Assembly: GCA_021018995.1 (NCBI GenBank)
Contig: CM037598.1
Span: forward strand, 43,144,685 to 43,208,684
Direction of reading: 5' to 3'
Length of the DNA stretch: 64,000 nt
DNA from: Chloranthus sessilifolius
Taxonomy: Eukaryota > Streptophyta > Magnoliopsida > Chloranthales > Chloranthaceae
In this document: positions 47,478-58,639 of the stretch, in pieces
How the letters are laid out: the number at the start of each line of letters is the position of its first letter
Position numbering within the stretch: the stretch's first letter is position 1
Made by a program: the position numbers and the translations under genes
Notes under the pieces: model-generated
The model's database searches: none
What the model saw: only the letters and a program-made list of their open reading frames with translations
Told to the model about the DNA's origin: nothing

Positions 47478-48806
47478 CTAGGCAATTGATCGTACCACAT
47501 TCTCCACCTTTTTATCTTTGATCTGTAAATCAAATTCCTGTAATAGGAGAATCCACCTGATTAATCTTGGTTTGGTGTCCTTCTTAGACAGAAGGTATTT
47601 CAAAGCAGAGTGGTCAGTGAACACCACTATTTGTGAACCCAAGACATATGACCTAAATTTCTCTAAAGCAAAAACAATTGCTAGGAGCTCCTTCTCAGTT
47701 GTTGTGTAATTGAGCTTTGCATCAATCATTGATCTACTGGCATAAGCTATGACATGAGGCAGCTTTTCCTTTCTCTGTCCAAGGACAGCTCCCAAAGCAT
47801 AATCTGATGCATCACACATCAGTTCAAAAGGTAGTGAATAATCTGGAGACTGCAATATTGGAGCTGAAATCAAACAGTTTTTTAAGAATTCAAAAGCCTT
47901 CAAGCATTCATTATTGAAAACAAAAGGGACATCTTGGCACAGTAAATGACAAAGAGGTTTGGTTATTTTGCTGCAGTCCTTAATGAACCTTCTGTAAAAT
48001 CTAGCATGTCCCAGAAAACTTCTGATTTGTTTAACAGTTTTGGGAGGTGGTAAATGTGTAATTAAATCAATTTTTGCTCTGTCCACCTCAATGCCCTTGT
48101 GGGAAACTACATGGCCAAGGACAATACCTTGGGTGACCATGAAATGGCTCTTTTCCCAGCTCAAAACTAGATTGGTTTCTTCACATCTCTGTAATACCAA
48201 TTTGAGATGATGCAAACACTGGGAAAAGCTGTCTCCGTAGATTAAAAAATCATCCATAAAAATCTCCATAAATTGGTCAATCATATAAGAGAAAATGGGA
48301 TACATGCATCTTTGAAAAGTAGCAGGAGCATTACAAAGACCAAAGGGCATTCTTCTATAGGCGAAAGTGCCAAAAGGGCAAGTGAATGTGGTCTTTTCCT
48401 GATCTTGTGGGTACACAGGAATCTGGTTGTAACCAGAGTAACCATCAAGAAAACAGTAATAAGCTTTTCCTTCTAGCTTATCTAAAATCTGATCAATGAA
48501 TAGGAGTGGGAAATGATCCTTTCTGGTCATTGCATTTAATTTTCTGTAATCAATACAGACTCTCCACCCAGTTGCTTGTCTGGTTGACATAAGCTCACCA
48601 GAATCTGAGGTTACCACAGTGATCCTAGATTTCTTAGGTACCACTTGTGTAGGTGCCACCCAAGCTGAATCTGAAATGGGGTAAATGACCCCAGCATCCA
48701 ACAACTTAACAACCTCTTTCATGACCACTTCTTGCATATGAGGGTTCAGCCTCCTTTGCATTTCCCTAGAAGGCTTTGCATCTTCTTCCAAATGGATTTT
48801 GTGCAT
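47478..48806 (-). CDS. pol: reverse transcriptase-RNase H of element C (open core)
   Basis: 442 codons open. [67 protein letters not shown] and the active site [11 protein letters not shown]. RNase [51 protein letters not shown]. The end is out of frame after KDKKVENVV, apparently from a small deletion, so it no longer runs into integrase. The upstream linker to protease is also broken. Confidence 0.88.
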   Translation of the reverse strand: MHKIHLEEDAKPSREMQRRLNPHMQEVVMKEVVKLLDAGVIYPISDSAWVAPTQVVPKKSRITVVTSDSGELMSTRQATGWRVCIDYRKLNAMTRKDHFPLLFIDQILDKLEGKAYYCFLDGYSGYNQIPVYPQDQEKTTFTCPFGTFAYRRMPFGLCNAPATFQRCMYPIFSYMIDQFMEIFMDDFLIYGDSFSQCLHHLKLVLQRCEETNLVLSWEKSHFMVTQGIVLGHVVSHKGIEVDRAKIDLITHLPPPKTVKQIRSFLGHARFYRRFIKDCSKITKPLCHLLCQDVPFVFNNECLKAFEFLKNCLISAPILQSPDYSLPFELMCDASDYALGAVLGQRKEKLPHVIAYASRSMIDAKLNYTTTEKELLAIVFALEKFRSYVLGSQIVVFTDHSALKYLLSKKDTKPRLIRWILLLQEFDLQIKDKKVENVVRSIA

Positions 48807-50002
48807 GCAATTTGGGTGATTCCTCCTAAATCAGCAATAGTCCCAATTGCCCTTCTATGTTCTTTCAAACAATCAGCAGTTCTTCCTCTTGCTCCTTTGT
48901 GAGGAGGAAGAAATAATTACAATGATTTATGATTTCCTAAAACACATATTTCAAATTTTAGGCATGCTTTAGTTCTAAATCGTGGGTGGTGAGAAAAGAA
49001 GGTAACAAAGGTACCTTAGGTGTTTGTGGAAGGGGGAGAGGAGCAGGTTTCCAAGAGGAGAAACGTGCTGATTGATTATGAGTGCCTTGCACAACATTTA
49101 TTTCCTCGAAGTTGAGATACAAATGCTTTCTTCCTCGAATTTCCCCAAGCATCTTTAACATCTGTGGTGAAATCTTCACACTGCGAAAACTGTAAAGTCC
49201 CATCTACCGGTTCATCCAATAGATCAACATGAAAACATTCTTGAGCTGAATTGAGTGTGTGCATTATAAACATTTAATTTTACCTTCATGTTTCCAAAGA
49301 GACTTTCATAATACAGACGCATTGAATGCAAGCATTTCTTTGTGAGAATGCTCTTCCCAAAATAGAGGATGGAAGTTTTGTTTTGGTTGGTTCCATGTCC
49401 AAAACTAGAAAATCGAGGATAGAAAAATTTATCTACTCCCACCAATACATCTTCAATCATCCCAAGCGGCTTCCTTTCGGATCACACGCTAGTTGTAACA
49501 CCACATGAGTGGGTTTTAATTCTCCCAAACCTAGTTTCTCATATACAGAATATGGAAGTAGGTTGACACGAGCACCCAGATCTAATAAAGCCTTTTCAAT
49601 GGTATGTTCCCCAAAAATGCAAGGGATTGTGGGGATTCCAAGATCTTGAAGTTTAGGAGGTGTGGCAATGGATAACACCTGATTAACTCTTTCCACAGCA
49701 AAGACCTTCTTGGATAACTGTATCCTAGACTGTCTTTTGTGAGTGCGAACATCTTTCAAAAATTTTGCATATGCTGGAATTTGTTTGATTGCCTCAAGCA
49801 AAGGTAGATTTATCTTGACTTGCTTGAAAGTCTCCATCATTTCATCTATTTTTTTGTTCCCTTTATCAAAAGGGGGTACAGATTTCATTGCATGAGGAAA
49901 TGGTAAATGAGGAACTAGTCCTTCATCTACAGATTTGGATGCATTTTCAAAAACTTTTTGGATTTTTTGTTTTTCATTTTTTTGATTTTTTACGAGGTCC
50001 AT
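48807..50002 (-). pseudogene. pr: protease and protease-RT linker of element C, frameshifted
   Basis: Open from 50002 to 49457: AYAKFLKDVRTHKRQSRIQL, then the active region LLDLGARVNLLPYSVYEKLG (Arg replaces the Ser of B). A frameshift near 49470 leads to DVLVGVDKFFYP, then GNMKVKLNVYNA. From 49300 to 48807 at least three more frame changes split the linker (PLPQTPKVPLLPSFL is still readable). Confidence 0.8.
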
Positions 50003-51562
50003 ATTTTACTTTGCTATCATTATATTGCTCTTGCAGCATCTCTTTATCATTTTCCTCATTTTTTTCTTCTTCAGTACCCACTTTGTTATTTATGATTCTT
50101 CCACTTCTCAAAGTGGTGACAGTTTTTACTTCTTCATGTGAATTAGAAGCTTCTCCAACCATGAACTGTCCTTTGGGATTGTTCAAAGGTTGGTTGGGTA
50201 ACTTTCCTTCCTCTCTTTTTGCCAAAGTATTTGAAAGCTGTCCCAATGTTTCTTCAATCTTCTTTATGCTTTGGCTGTGAAAATTCACAGTCTGAGTTAA
50301 AGGTCCTAAATTCTGGAGTGAATTTAGGACTTGATCTTCAAAAGAAAGGGACCTGAAAGGGGTTTGAAATGGGGCAGATTGCTGCACAGGTTGTTGTGGA
50401 ATGGGCTGCTGAAAATTTGGTTTTGCATAAAAATTCTGCTGATAAGGCTGTGCAGTTTTGAAAGGCATTTGGTTCTTTGGTTGTTGCTGTTGTTGGGATT
50501 GATAATTCCCTTGGTTCCACCTTAAATTGGAGTGCCCTCTCCATGGATATTCATTTGACTGCATCTGTCCAAATGATTGAGCAGCATGAGCTTGTTCCAC
50601 CATTAAATCTGGGAACTGTGGTGCAGCAGGACATTGGTCAATTGAATGAGTAGGGGCGGCATATGGACATGCCTCCTCTACTCTTGCAATATTTGGATTT
50701 TTAAGTGAGTCCATCAATCTATCAAACTTTGTGGTTAAATTGTCCATCTTCCTTTCCAACTCATTCACCTCATAAATCTTCCCTTTGGTGGGTTGCTGAT
50801 TGTTCAACCTAGCAGGATTTTCAATATCTCTTGACAGTGATTCCTGTTGAGTTGAGTTTTCACCAATTATTTCAAATAAGTCCCAAACCTCCTCAACTAT
50901 TTTTTTTAGTAAGTGCCTCACGGAGGCATCCACCATATTTTGCCTTTTGATCAATTCCTTGATAGAAGCTTTGAACCTACCATCCGAATTTGATGATGAG
51001 GACATTGCCTTAAAAGTTCCTTAAATCGTTCCCATGCTTCATGGAAAGTTTCAGTTGAGTTTTGTGAGAAAGAAATGATACTTTGTCTCAATTGGCTTGT
51101 TTTAGACATTGGGAAATATTTGGCTAAAAATTGACACTGCAAATCATTCCAAGAAGTGATACTATTTGGTGCTAACATAGATAACCATGCTCTAGCTTTA
51201 TCCTTTAATGAAAAAGGAAAGAGCCTAAGCTTGGTTGCTTCTGGACCAAGTCCGGCTATGTTGAATGTGGTGCAAAGAGCCAAGAATTCATCCACATGTT
51301 TGTATGGATCTTCCTTATTCAACCCATGGAAGGAAGGAAGCATTTGGATAGTCGATGATTTGATCTCATAATTTCCTTCAACAGTAGGAAATTGAATTCA
51401 AAAGGGAGAATTATAAGCACCAGGCGCAAAGTAATCCCTTAAAAGTCGAGGTTCTTCACCCATGGTAGCAGAATTCTATATTGTTTGTTTGGTTCGTAGT
51501 AGCCTTTCAACTTCTAAATTCAGTGGGACAATCTCAGGGCTGAGAGTCCTCCTACCAAACAT
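49974..51562 (-). pseudogene. gag: gag of element C, frameshifted
   Basis: Start at 51562 (MFGRRTLSPEI), with stops at about 51480 (TAG) and 51400 (TGA after AYNSPF). The core 51343-50951 is open: FHGLNKEDPYKHVDEFLALC, ARAWLSMLAPN, LLRQCPHH. A frameshift near 51000 leads to a 343-residue frame: EEVWDLFEIIGEN, a knuckle-like CPYAAPTHSIDQC lacking the second Cys, a Gln-rich stretch (QSQQQQQPKN), SQSIKKIEETLGQLSN and TLRSGRI. A frameshift in an A-run near 49980 separates it from protease. Confidence 0.86.
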
Positions 51563-51736
51563 ACAACTCAGAACAAAAAATCAGATTATTCACAGCAAAC
51601 CTTCAGAATTCCTTTTTAAGTAGTTTCCCTTCTTCAAAAATTGGACATGAATAACTGCACAGGTATAAACAATAGAATAGTTTAGTACTGATAAAAATTA
51701 AAGTGAAAACTTAGGTCTACCTACTTTAGAACAAAT

Positions 51737-51754
51737 TCCCCGGCAACGGCACCA
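51737..51754 (-). promoter_or_regulatory. primer binding site of C (tRNA-Asp type)
   Basis: Minus strand TGGTGCCGTTGCCGGGGA, one change (C to T in a CG) from the tRNA-Asp complement, 6 nt inside the LTR. Confidence 0.9.
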
Positions 51755-51760
51755 AAAACT

Positions 51761-53614
51761 TGTTGTTGCTTCTTTGTGTACTTGATTTATTTGTGTTTTG
51801 AAAACAGGTTTTCAACTGCTAAGTTATAAAGAATTTAAAATATTAAAAAGAGTAAAGAAATATCAGCACAGATAGAAGTGAATTAGCCTGCAAGATCAGG
51901 GCCAATTCTAGCAAGTTTTAAATGTGAGTAAAAGATCGTCCACAGAGAATTTGTCTAAAATGCAAGATAAACCTCCAGATCTGAGCTACCAGATCTGGCC
52001 TCTTATCCTATCTAGAAAGCACATAAGATGGGAGGTTGAATTTGTCACATTAACTAAATGATAAAAGTAAAAGTTAAACTAAATGATCCAGATCCGAGTT
52101 GGGGGAACGTTTGAGGTAAACTTATAAAAATGGGGAAGTAATATCTAACTTTGATTTGGTCCTTGAAATCTAATGAGAATGATGATCAAGCGAGAGATGA
52201 TCCAATCTTCATCGGCTACAAGCAAATGTAAGAGAAATAAATCTAATTCAAGGATTAGGTTTAAGCTTATGGCTATGGTGCATCCACTTTAATGGCCACC
52301 ATCCAATAGTCTTTAATCCAAATCCTTAATTTAGAACAAGAAACATCACTACAAATGCCGTGAGAGACTAGGTTACAAACACTAACTCTCACAGGATTAG
52401 TGAATCAAGGGAAATTGCATGAAAAACAGTAAATCTAAAGGAGTCTAATGCAATAAGGAGATCAGAGGAACCCTTAACATGAGTCCAATGGAGAATGCAC
52501 GGTTTATAGCAACCTTTTCAAATTCACCATTACAATTACAGAGCATAGCGTAAATAGCTCTCAGATTTGTAGTCTTGAATACAACTCTCCTTCGAATTAC
52601 AGAAGTATCTCACAACTCTCAATTGCAAGTAAAAGTGAGGCTATTACAATGATTTCAGACAAATTATCTGATTTGGAAATGGGGGAATAGGAATGAAACT
52701 CAAAATCTGGATGCCCAAATTGGGCAAATGGTTCATCTATTTATAGTTTTCCCTAAGTCCAGCTCAGATGTGTATCAACCAATCAGAAGTGCTCAGATCT
52801 GTATCGACCAATGGTAGTCGAGCACGAGGATCCAGATCTGTTCTGGTCAATCAGAATTTCTCGATCTGGTTCAGCCAATTAGGTGAAAAAAAGCATCAAT
52901 TCTGTTATGCATTTTGAAAGTCTGTTAGAGTTTCTAGAAGTTCCCGCCAAGTTATTTCATCTCTGGGTGCTCACGTGGGGTGGAATATGCCTTCGCTTCA
53001 TGCTTAGAATCCTCTGGAATGTCCCTATGTTTTTAAATGCATTGGGACGCATGAAACAGATTACTGAATTGCCCTTGCAAAAGCTGAGAATCTCCAAAAT
53101 ACCTTTTCGCATAGCTTGGAGAACTTTTCGCAAGGTGTTGTAACTCCTGAAGCTCTTTTCGCAATGTTCTGGTTCTGTTCGAATTGAGTTTTCTTCTTTT
53201 TGAAAAGGTCAATCATCTCTTCGAAGAGTTCAGGTGCTCTTCGAAAGCTAAGCCTGGAGTTTTAGTTCTTTTCGCAGAGTTCAGGTTCTTTGTGAACAGT
53301 TCAGGTTCTTTGCGAAAAGTACTCTGTAGTGCATTTTTCTGTTCGAATTGCTCCATACTTCTTTTCTGGGTTGAGACCAGGTCTTTGCCTCTTCAATTCA
53401 GACCTTTTAACAGCTAGTGAGGTTGTCTCTTCTCTTTCTTCCTTTGGATTGACATGGATTGTCATCTTTTTGGCACTTTTAAGCTGCTTTTATGGTTAAG
53501 CTTGTCTTTATTGTTAGCTGCAACACAAACACTTAAAACACTTATTTAGTTCTCTCAAAGGTCTATCAAGACTCAATTTAAGGGGTGAAAAATGGTATTT
53601 TTCAGTTCTCAACA
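51761..53614 (-). repeat. 5' LTR of element C
   Basis: 1854 bp, nearly the same as 39200-41041 with scattered substitutions and small indels. TATA complement at 52737-52745. The hairpin site (about 52275-52305) is partly deleted here. U3 TTCGCA/TTCGAA words lie at 53105-53345. Confidence 0.95.
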
Positions 53615-53619
53615 ATGAG

Positions 53620-54990
53620 TTGCCACTCTACCCCGATGTTAAGCCGGTGAAACAGAAGCTGAGACGACTCCGACCCGAATGGATGTTAAAGGTGAAGGAT
53701 GAGGTCATTAAACAGTATGATGCAGGTTTCCTCATGGTATCCAAGTACCCACAGTGGCTGGCCAATATCGTCCCCATGCCAAAGAAGGATGGAAAGGTTC
53801 GAATGTGTATCGACTTCCGAAATCTCAACAAGGCGAGCCCTAAGGACGATTTTCTATTACCCCACATCGACATCTTGGTCGATAACACCGCAAAGCACGG
53901 GATGCTCTCATTTATGGATGGATTCTCAAGATACAATCAGATAAAGATGGCAGAGGTTGATCGCGAGAAGACAATGTTCATTACCCCCTGGGGAACCTTC
54001 TGCTACAAAGTAATGCCATTCGGGCAGAAGAATGCTGGGGCAACCTATCAAAGAGCAATGACGGCCCTGTTCCACGACATGATGCACCGAGAGATCGAAG
54101 TATACGTCGACGACATGATTGCCAAATCACCAGAAAGGGAGGACCACTTGGTAAACCTTCAGAAGCTATTCGAGAGGTTGAGAAAATACAGATTGCAGTT
54201 GAATCCCCAGAAATGCGTGTTTGGCGCTATGTCCGGAAAGCTATTGGGCTTTATTGTCAGTAGGAGAGGGATCGAGGTTGATCCGACCAAGATCAAGGCT
54301 ATCACTGAGATGCCGCCACCATCTACAGAGAAGGAGGTCAGAGGATTTTTAGGCAGGATCCAGTACATCAGCCGATTCATCGCACAGTTAACTCCGATAT
54401 GCGCACCAATCTTCAAGCTGCTGAAAAAGGACTCACCGATTGAGTGGAATGATGACTGCCAGGCTGCATTCGACAAGATTAAAGGTTATCTCCTAAAACC
54501 TCTGGTATTGGTACCGCCCGTACCTGATAGACCCCTGATAATGTACTTGTCCACGACTAAGTTTTCTATGGGCTGTGGGTTAAGACAGCATGATGAGACG
54601 GGAAGAAGAGAGCAGGCCATCTATTACCTAAGCAAGAAATTCACTGATTACGAGACGCGCTATTCTCATCTGGAGAAAGCATGCCTGGAACTCGTTTGGG
54701 CTACTCAGAGACTTTGACAGTACCTGTTATCCCAGGCCGTCCTACTTCTAGCACGGATGGATCCGTTGAAGTACCTATTCGAGAAACCTGCTCTCACTGG
54801 CCAAACCGCACGTTGGCAACTACTCCTATCCGAGTTTGACATTACTTATGTCACCCAGAAGTCGATTAAGGGGCAAGCACTTGCCGATCATCTTGCTGAG
54901 AACTATCTACCGGACTATGAGCCTCTAAGGACCGAATTCCCCGATGAAGGCATTTTGTTCATGACCGACGAGGATACAGAGGAAAAGGAG
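53620..54990 (+). pseudogene. pol: reverse transcriptase-RNase H of T
   Basis: Continues the RT frame beyond C. It shows RMCIDFRNLNKASPKDDF, MPFGQKNAGATYQRAM, the active site IEVYVDDMIAKS and thumb text RGFLGRIQYISRFI. RNase H follows with YLSTTKFSMGCGLRQ and ETRYSHLEKACLELVWA. A TGA at 54715 (Arg codon expected) breaks it, and the frame resumes to LAENYLPDYEP. Confidence 0.9.
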
Positions 54991-55390
54991 GAGCCCTGGG
55001 TAACGCACTTCGATGGGGCATCGCATGTTGAGGGCCAAGGAGTTGGCGCCATTCTTATCTAACCAAAAGGATCCCATATACCCATCTTAATCAAATTGAA
55101 CTTCCCTTGCACCAACAATATGGCCGAGTATGAGGCCTGTACAGCTGGTTTACAGGCGGCTCTTGATCTAAATATAACTCACCTTAAGGTGTTTGGAGAT
55201 TCACAGTTAATTATATGCCAAACTAACGGGGATTGGAAGGCCAAGGATGAGAAACTGATCCCATACCATGAACATCTGGAGGATCTGATAACCTGCTTTG
55301 AGGAAGTCACCTTCTCTTATGTGCCACGAGCAAGAAATCGGTTTGCTGACGCCCTGGCTACCCTGGCCTCTATGGTTGAGATTCCATATG
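54991..55390 (+). pseudogene. archaeal-type second RNase H of T
   Basis: The four acidic residues are readable: Asp in HFDGASHVEG, Glu in NNMAEYEACTAGL, Asp in VFGDSQLIICQ and Asp in RFADALATLASM. A TAA at 55060 splits it. This extra RNase H after the ordinary one is the clearest mark of the Tat branch. Confidence 0.88.
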
Positions 55391-56736
55391 GAGTGGTGAT
55401 GAAGCCGATCATGATAGAGCAGAGGAACGAACCGGCTTTCTATCACCTGATCGAAGGACCTACGGAGATAGAGGATGAACCCCCTTGGTTCTCAGACATC
55501 AAGAATTTCCTCGAGACCCGAACTATCCTAGAAGGAACATCAAAGGTAGACAAACGCACCATCCAGCGAATGGCAACAAACTACGTCATCTGCGGCGATC
55601 TCCTATATAGACGGTCTCACGACAATATTCTGCTCCGATGCCTAACCCAGAAAGAAGTGGTTGAGATCATGAAGGAGATTCATGAAGGGTTCTGCGGAGC
55701 CCACGTCAGTAGTCACATGCTTGCTAAGAAAATTCTAAGGCAAGGATACTTTTGGACCACTCTGGAGACTGATTGCTGCAAGCACGTACAGAAGTGCTAT
55801 AAATGCCAAGAGCACTCCAGCCTAATACACGCTCCGGCCATTGACTTACACAGCATGACCACTCCCTGGCCGTTCGCCACCTGGGGTCTCGACGTCATCG
55901 GCAAGATCAATCCTATGGCTTCCAATGGACATCAATTCATCCTTGTCGCTGTGGAATACTTTACAAAATGGGTAGAGGCGGCCTCCTATACGAGCATTAA
56001 GGCTAGTCATGTTGAGAAGTTCATCAGGAACAACATCATTTGCAGATTCGGCGTACCCAAAGATATCATTACTAATAATGGCACTAATTTCTCTAATAGG
56101 CGCATCCGAGCCTTGTGCGAGCGGTTCAAGATCAAGCATCATTGTTCATCCCCGTACAGGCCTCAGAGGAATCGAGCAGTGGAGGCAGCCAACAAAACTT
56201 TGATCCGCATCCTGGAGAAGATGGTAGTTACTTACAGAGATTGGAGTGAGCAGTTACCCTTCACACTTTGGGCCTATAGAACGTCTATTCGCACCGCAAC
56301 AGGGGCAACACCATTCTCCCTTGTGTATGGGACCGAGGTCGTGCTACTCGTTGAGGTCGAGGTACCGTCACTCCGTATCCTTTTAGAATCCCATCTACCT
56401 GAAGCCGAGAGGGAAAGAGCCCGTTTTGAACAGCTAGACCTAATTGACGAGAGGACACTCCTGGCCTTGTGCCACACTCAGGTCTATTAGAAGAGAATTG
56501 AACGTGCTTACAATAAGCGCGTCCGCGGCCGAGATCTGAAGATAGGAGACACTGTACTGAAGAAAATTTTTTCGTCTCTCCACGCCGATCCGAGAGGGAA
56601 GTTTAGGCCAAATTGGGAAGGACCCTACGTCGTCCGAGTGGTTCTGCCAGGATACGCCGTTCGCCTCGCCACCATGGACGGAGACCACTTTCCGGAGCCC
56701 ATCAACGCTGGATACCTCCATAAGTTCTACTCATAG
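55391..56736 (+). pseudogene. int: integrase of T, catalytic Asp changed
   Basis: Zinc domain HEGFCGAHVSSHML...CYKCQ (55680-55810), core WGLDVIGKI, IITNNGTNF and RAVEAANKTL, then KRIERAYNKRVRGRDLKIGD and GPYVV...GYLHKFYS to the stop at 56734. The second catalytic Asp is Asn (AAT at 56074-56076), fitting a G-to-A change; the usual motif is IITDNG. A TAG at 56488 replaces a Gln codon. No chromodomain. Inactive on both counts. Confidence 0.9.
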
Positions 56737-57354
56737 GTCTTGGGACAAGGTAAGTTTTGATAAAAGTAGATGCGTGACCGCTTAAGGGCTCTATAAAAGA
56801 GGCCATCATTTCAAAGTCAAGTGGCCTAAAAGAATATTCCCTGAAAACCTTCACCCCTTTTTGCTACAGACTTCGGGCCAACAACCATTTCTTTCATATA
56901 CCCCACCCAAAATTCCAAAAAAAAAAAAGAAGAAAAAAGGAGGGAGGAAAAACCCAAACCAAAAGAAGAAGGCGCCCCCCAAAAAAAAACAACAAAGAAA
57001 AAGAGGGGTACCCCAAACAAAAAAAAACACCCCAAAAAAAAAAAAAATGAATGATGACTGGGGCATAAAAAGCCTTTGGGAAGAAAAAGGAGTCCTCGAA
57101 TCTAGAAATCACCCAAAACTTAGATCTAAATCCCCAGAAAAACCCAACCAGTTTGAACCCCAACCACATTACAACTCGGAAGAAAGCCCTCTTTAAGGTC
57201 CACAAGCGGTTATAACATCTACTGCATCAGAACAAGCCGAGTTAACAAACCACACAGAACTTCATTCAGCCGGCTATGACGGAGTCGACGCCCATGTCGT
57301 GGCTTTTTGGTTCTTGAAAAAAAATAGAAAAAGAAAATTTTTTTGGAGTTCAAA
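56737..57354 (+). other. low-complexity post-pol region of T
   Basis: No gene. 56890-57050 is a run of A and CCCAAA, and frames open on the minus strand (Phe-rich) merely translate it. The rest is unremarkable. Confidence 0.6.
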
Positions 57355-57540
57355 GCAAGACGGACGTGGTGAAGGGCGCCACGGGTAAAAACAACGAACT
57401 CACGCGGACCAGGTGAAAACCTGAAAGGGCACCTGGGGTAAGAGAACGAACCCATGGACGTGGTGAAAACCCGAAAGGGCACTACGGGTAAGAACAGGGA
57501 TGACAGGCATGGCGAAAACTCGTCTTGGGTGCTATGAGCA
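57355..57540 (+). repeat. about four diverged 50-60 bp repeats (GTGAAAACCCGAAAGGGCAC)
   Basis: Units built on GGACGTGGTGAAAACC, CGAAAGGGCAC and GGGTAAGAA recur at about 57368, 57412, 57460 and 57515. I associate similar text with the 3' region of Tat/Ogre elements from many plants. Confidence 0.7.
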
Positions 57541-57852
57541 AAAAATGTCAAGAAAAGAGAGATTAGGAGAAGATCTGTCCTAGCCTGCCTGCTTTTGTTT
57601 GGATCCCTTGAGCCTCTCCTCCTCTTTGCTGGGCCACTCATGTTGGAAATTGGATCGGATCCCAATCAAGTATGTCGTCTCTACCGCAGCGTCTGACGCA
57701 TGACCAAAGGGGAAGACAGAGGACTGAACCAATCCCTGGGCAGCTGACCTTCCCATGTTTAAAGGAAAAAACCTGTGCCTCACCAACAGGGTTCGACCAT
57801 GCTCAAAAAGGGACCCGCTGGTTTGGCCTTGAGGTTACCTGCATCACAAAAG

Positions 57853-58335
57853 AAAAGAAAATTCCAAAAAAGATAATAGATTTCCCTTTCCGATAAAAAG
57901 CCCCACACTGTGGAGGAGAAAATTCCAAAAAAGAAAATAGATTTCCCTTTCCCATAAAAAACGTCACACTGTGGAAAAGACAATTCCAAAAAAGATAAAA
58001 AACCTCACACTGTGGAGAAGACAATTCCAAAAAAGATAATAGATTTCCCTTTCCCATGAAAAGCCTCACACTGTGGAGGAGAAAATTCCAAAAAAGATAA
58101 TAGATTTCCCTTTCCCATAAAAAACCTCACACTGTGGAGGAGAAAATTCTAAAAAAGATAATAGATTTCCCTTTCCCATAAGAAGCCTCACACTTGGGAG
58201 GAGAAAATTCCAAAAAAAGACAATAGATTTCCCTTTCCCACAAAAAGCCTCACCCTGTGGAGGAGAAAATTCCTAAAAATAAAAAAGAAGAAAATAGACT
58301 TCCCCTTTCCGAAAAAAAACCCACTAGGTGAAAGA
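57853..58335 (+). repeat. 61-bp tandem repeat, about eight units
   Basis: Units of AAAATTCCAAAAAAGATAAT, then AGATTTCCCTTTCCCATAA and CCTCACACTGTGGAGGAG. One unit carries an internal deletion (about 57970-58010), and the last units are diverged. Each unit contains the short palindrome CACACTGTGG. It lies between pol and the (unseen) 3' LTR, where Tat elements are known to hold variable tandem repeats. Confidence 0.95.
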
Positions 58336-58639
58336 GAAAATCCCCATAAAAAGTCTTACATTACAGAATTACAAAAAGAAAAAACAAGAGCGCATGTATA
58401 GATTTCATTCCCTTTCTTTACAAGTTTTGCCTGTTGAGTGTCACGTCCCAAAAAGATAACGACATGACACACTTTCTACTTTGCTGCTTTCTTTACAACA
58501 AAAAAACAAAACCCAAAATGTATATAGCTGTGTATACATGAAAAAAAAGAAAAGAACAGAAAAAGATAACCCAAAAAGAGATCTCTGTTAGGGGTGCTTT
58601 CCCCTTGTGTATATGATCTATGATATGTGCAGGAACAGG

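Larger units (their letters stand above)
39200..53614 (-). mobile_element. Athila-type LTR retrotransposon C, complete
   Basis: 14,415 bp, ends TGTTG...CAACA, flanked by the target-site duplication ATGAG (39195-39199 and 53615-53619). Minus-strand order: 5' LTR, primer site, gag, protease, RT-RNase H, integrase, 31-bp repeat array, accessory ORF, 3' UTR, polypurine tract, 3' LTR. The LTRs look about 97 percent alike where compared by eye, so this is the youngest full element here. Gag and protease already carry frameshifts. Confidence 0.96.

Noticed and set aside
56826..57205. Phe/Gly-rich minus frames
   Set aside because: Composition of an A-rich, CCC-containing low-complexity run.
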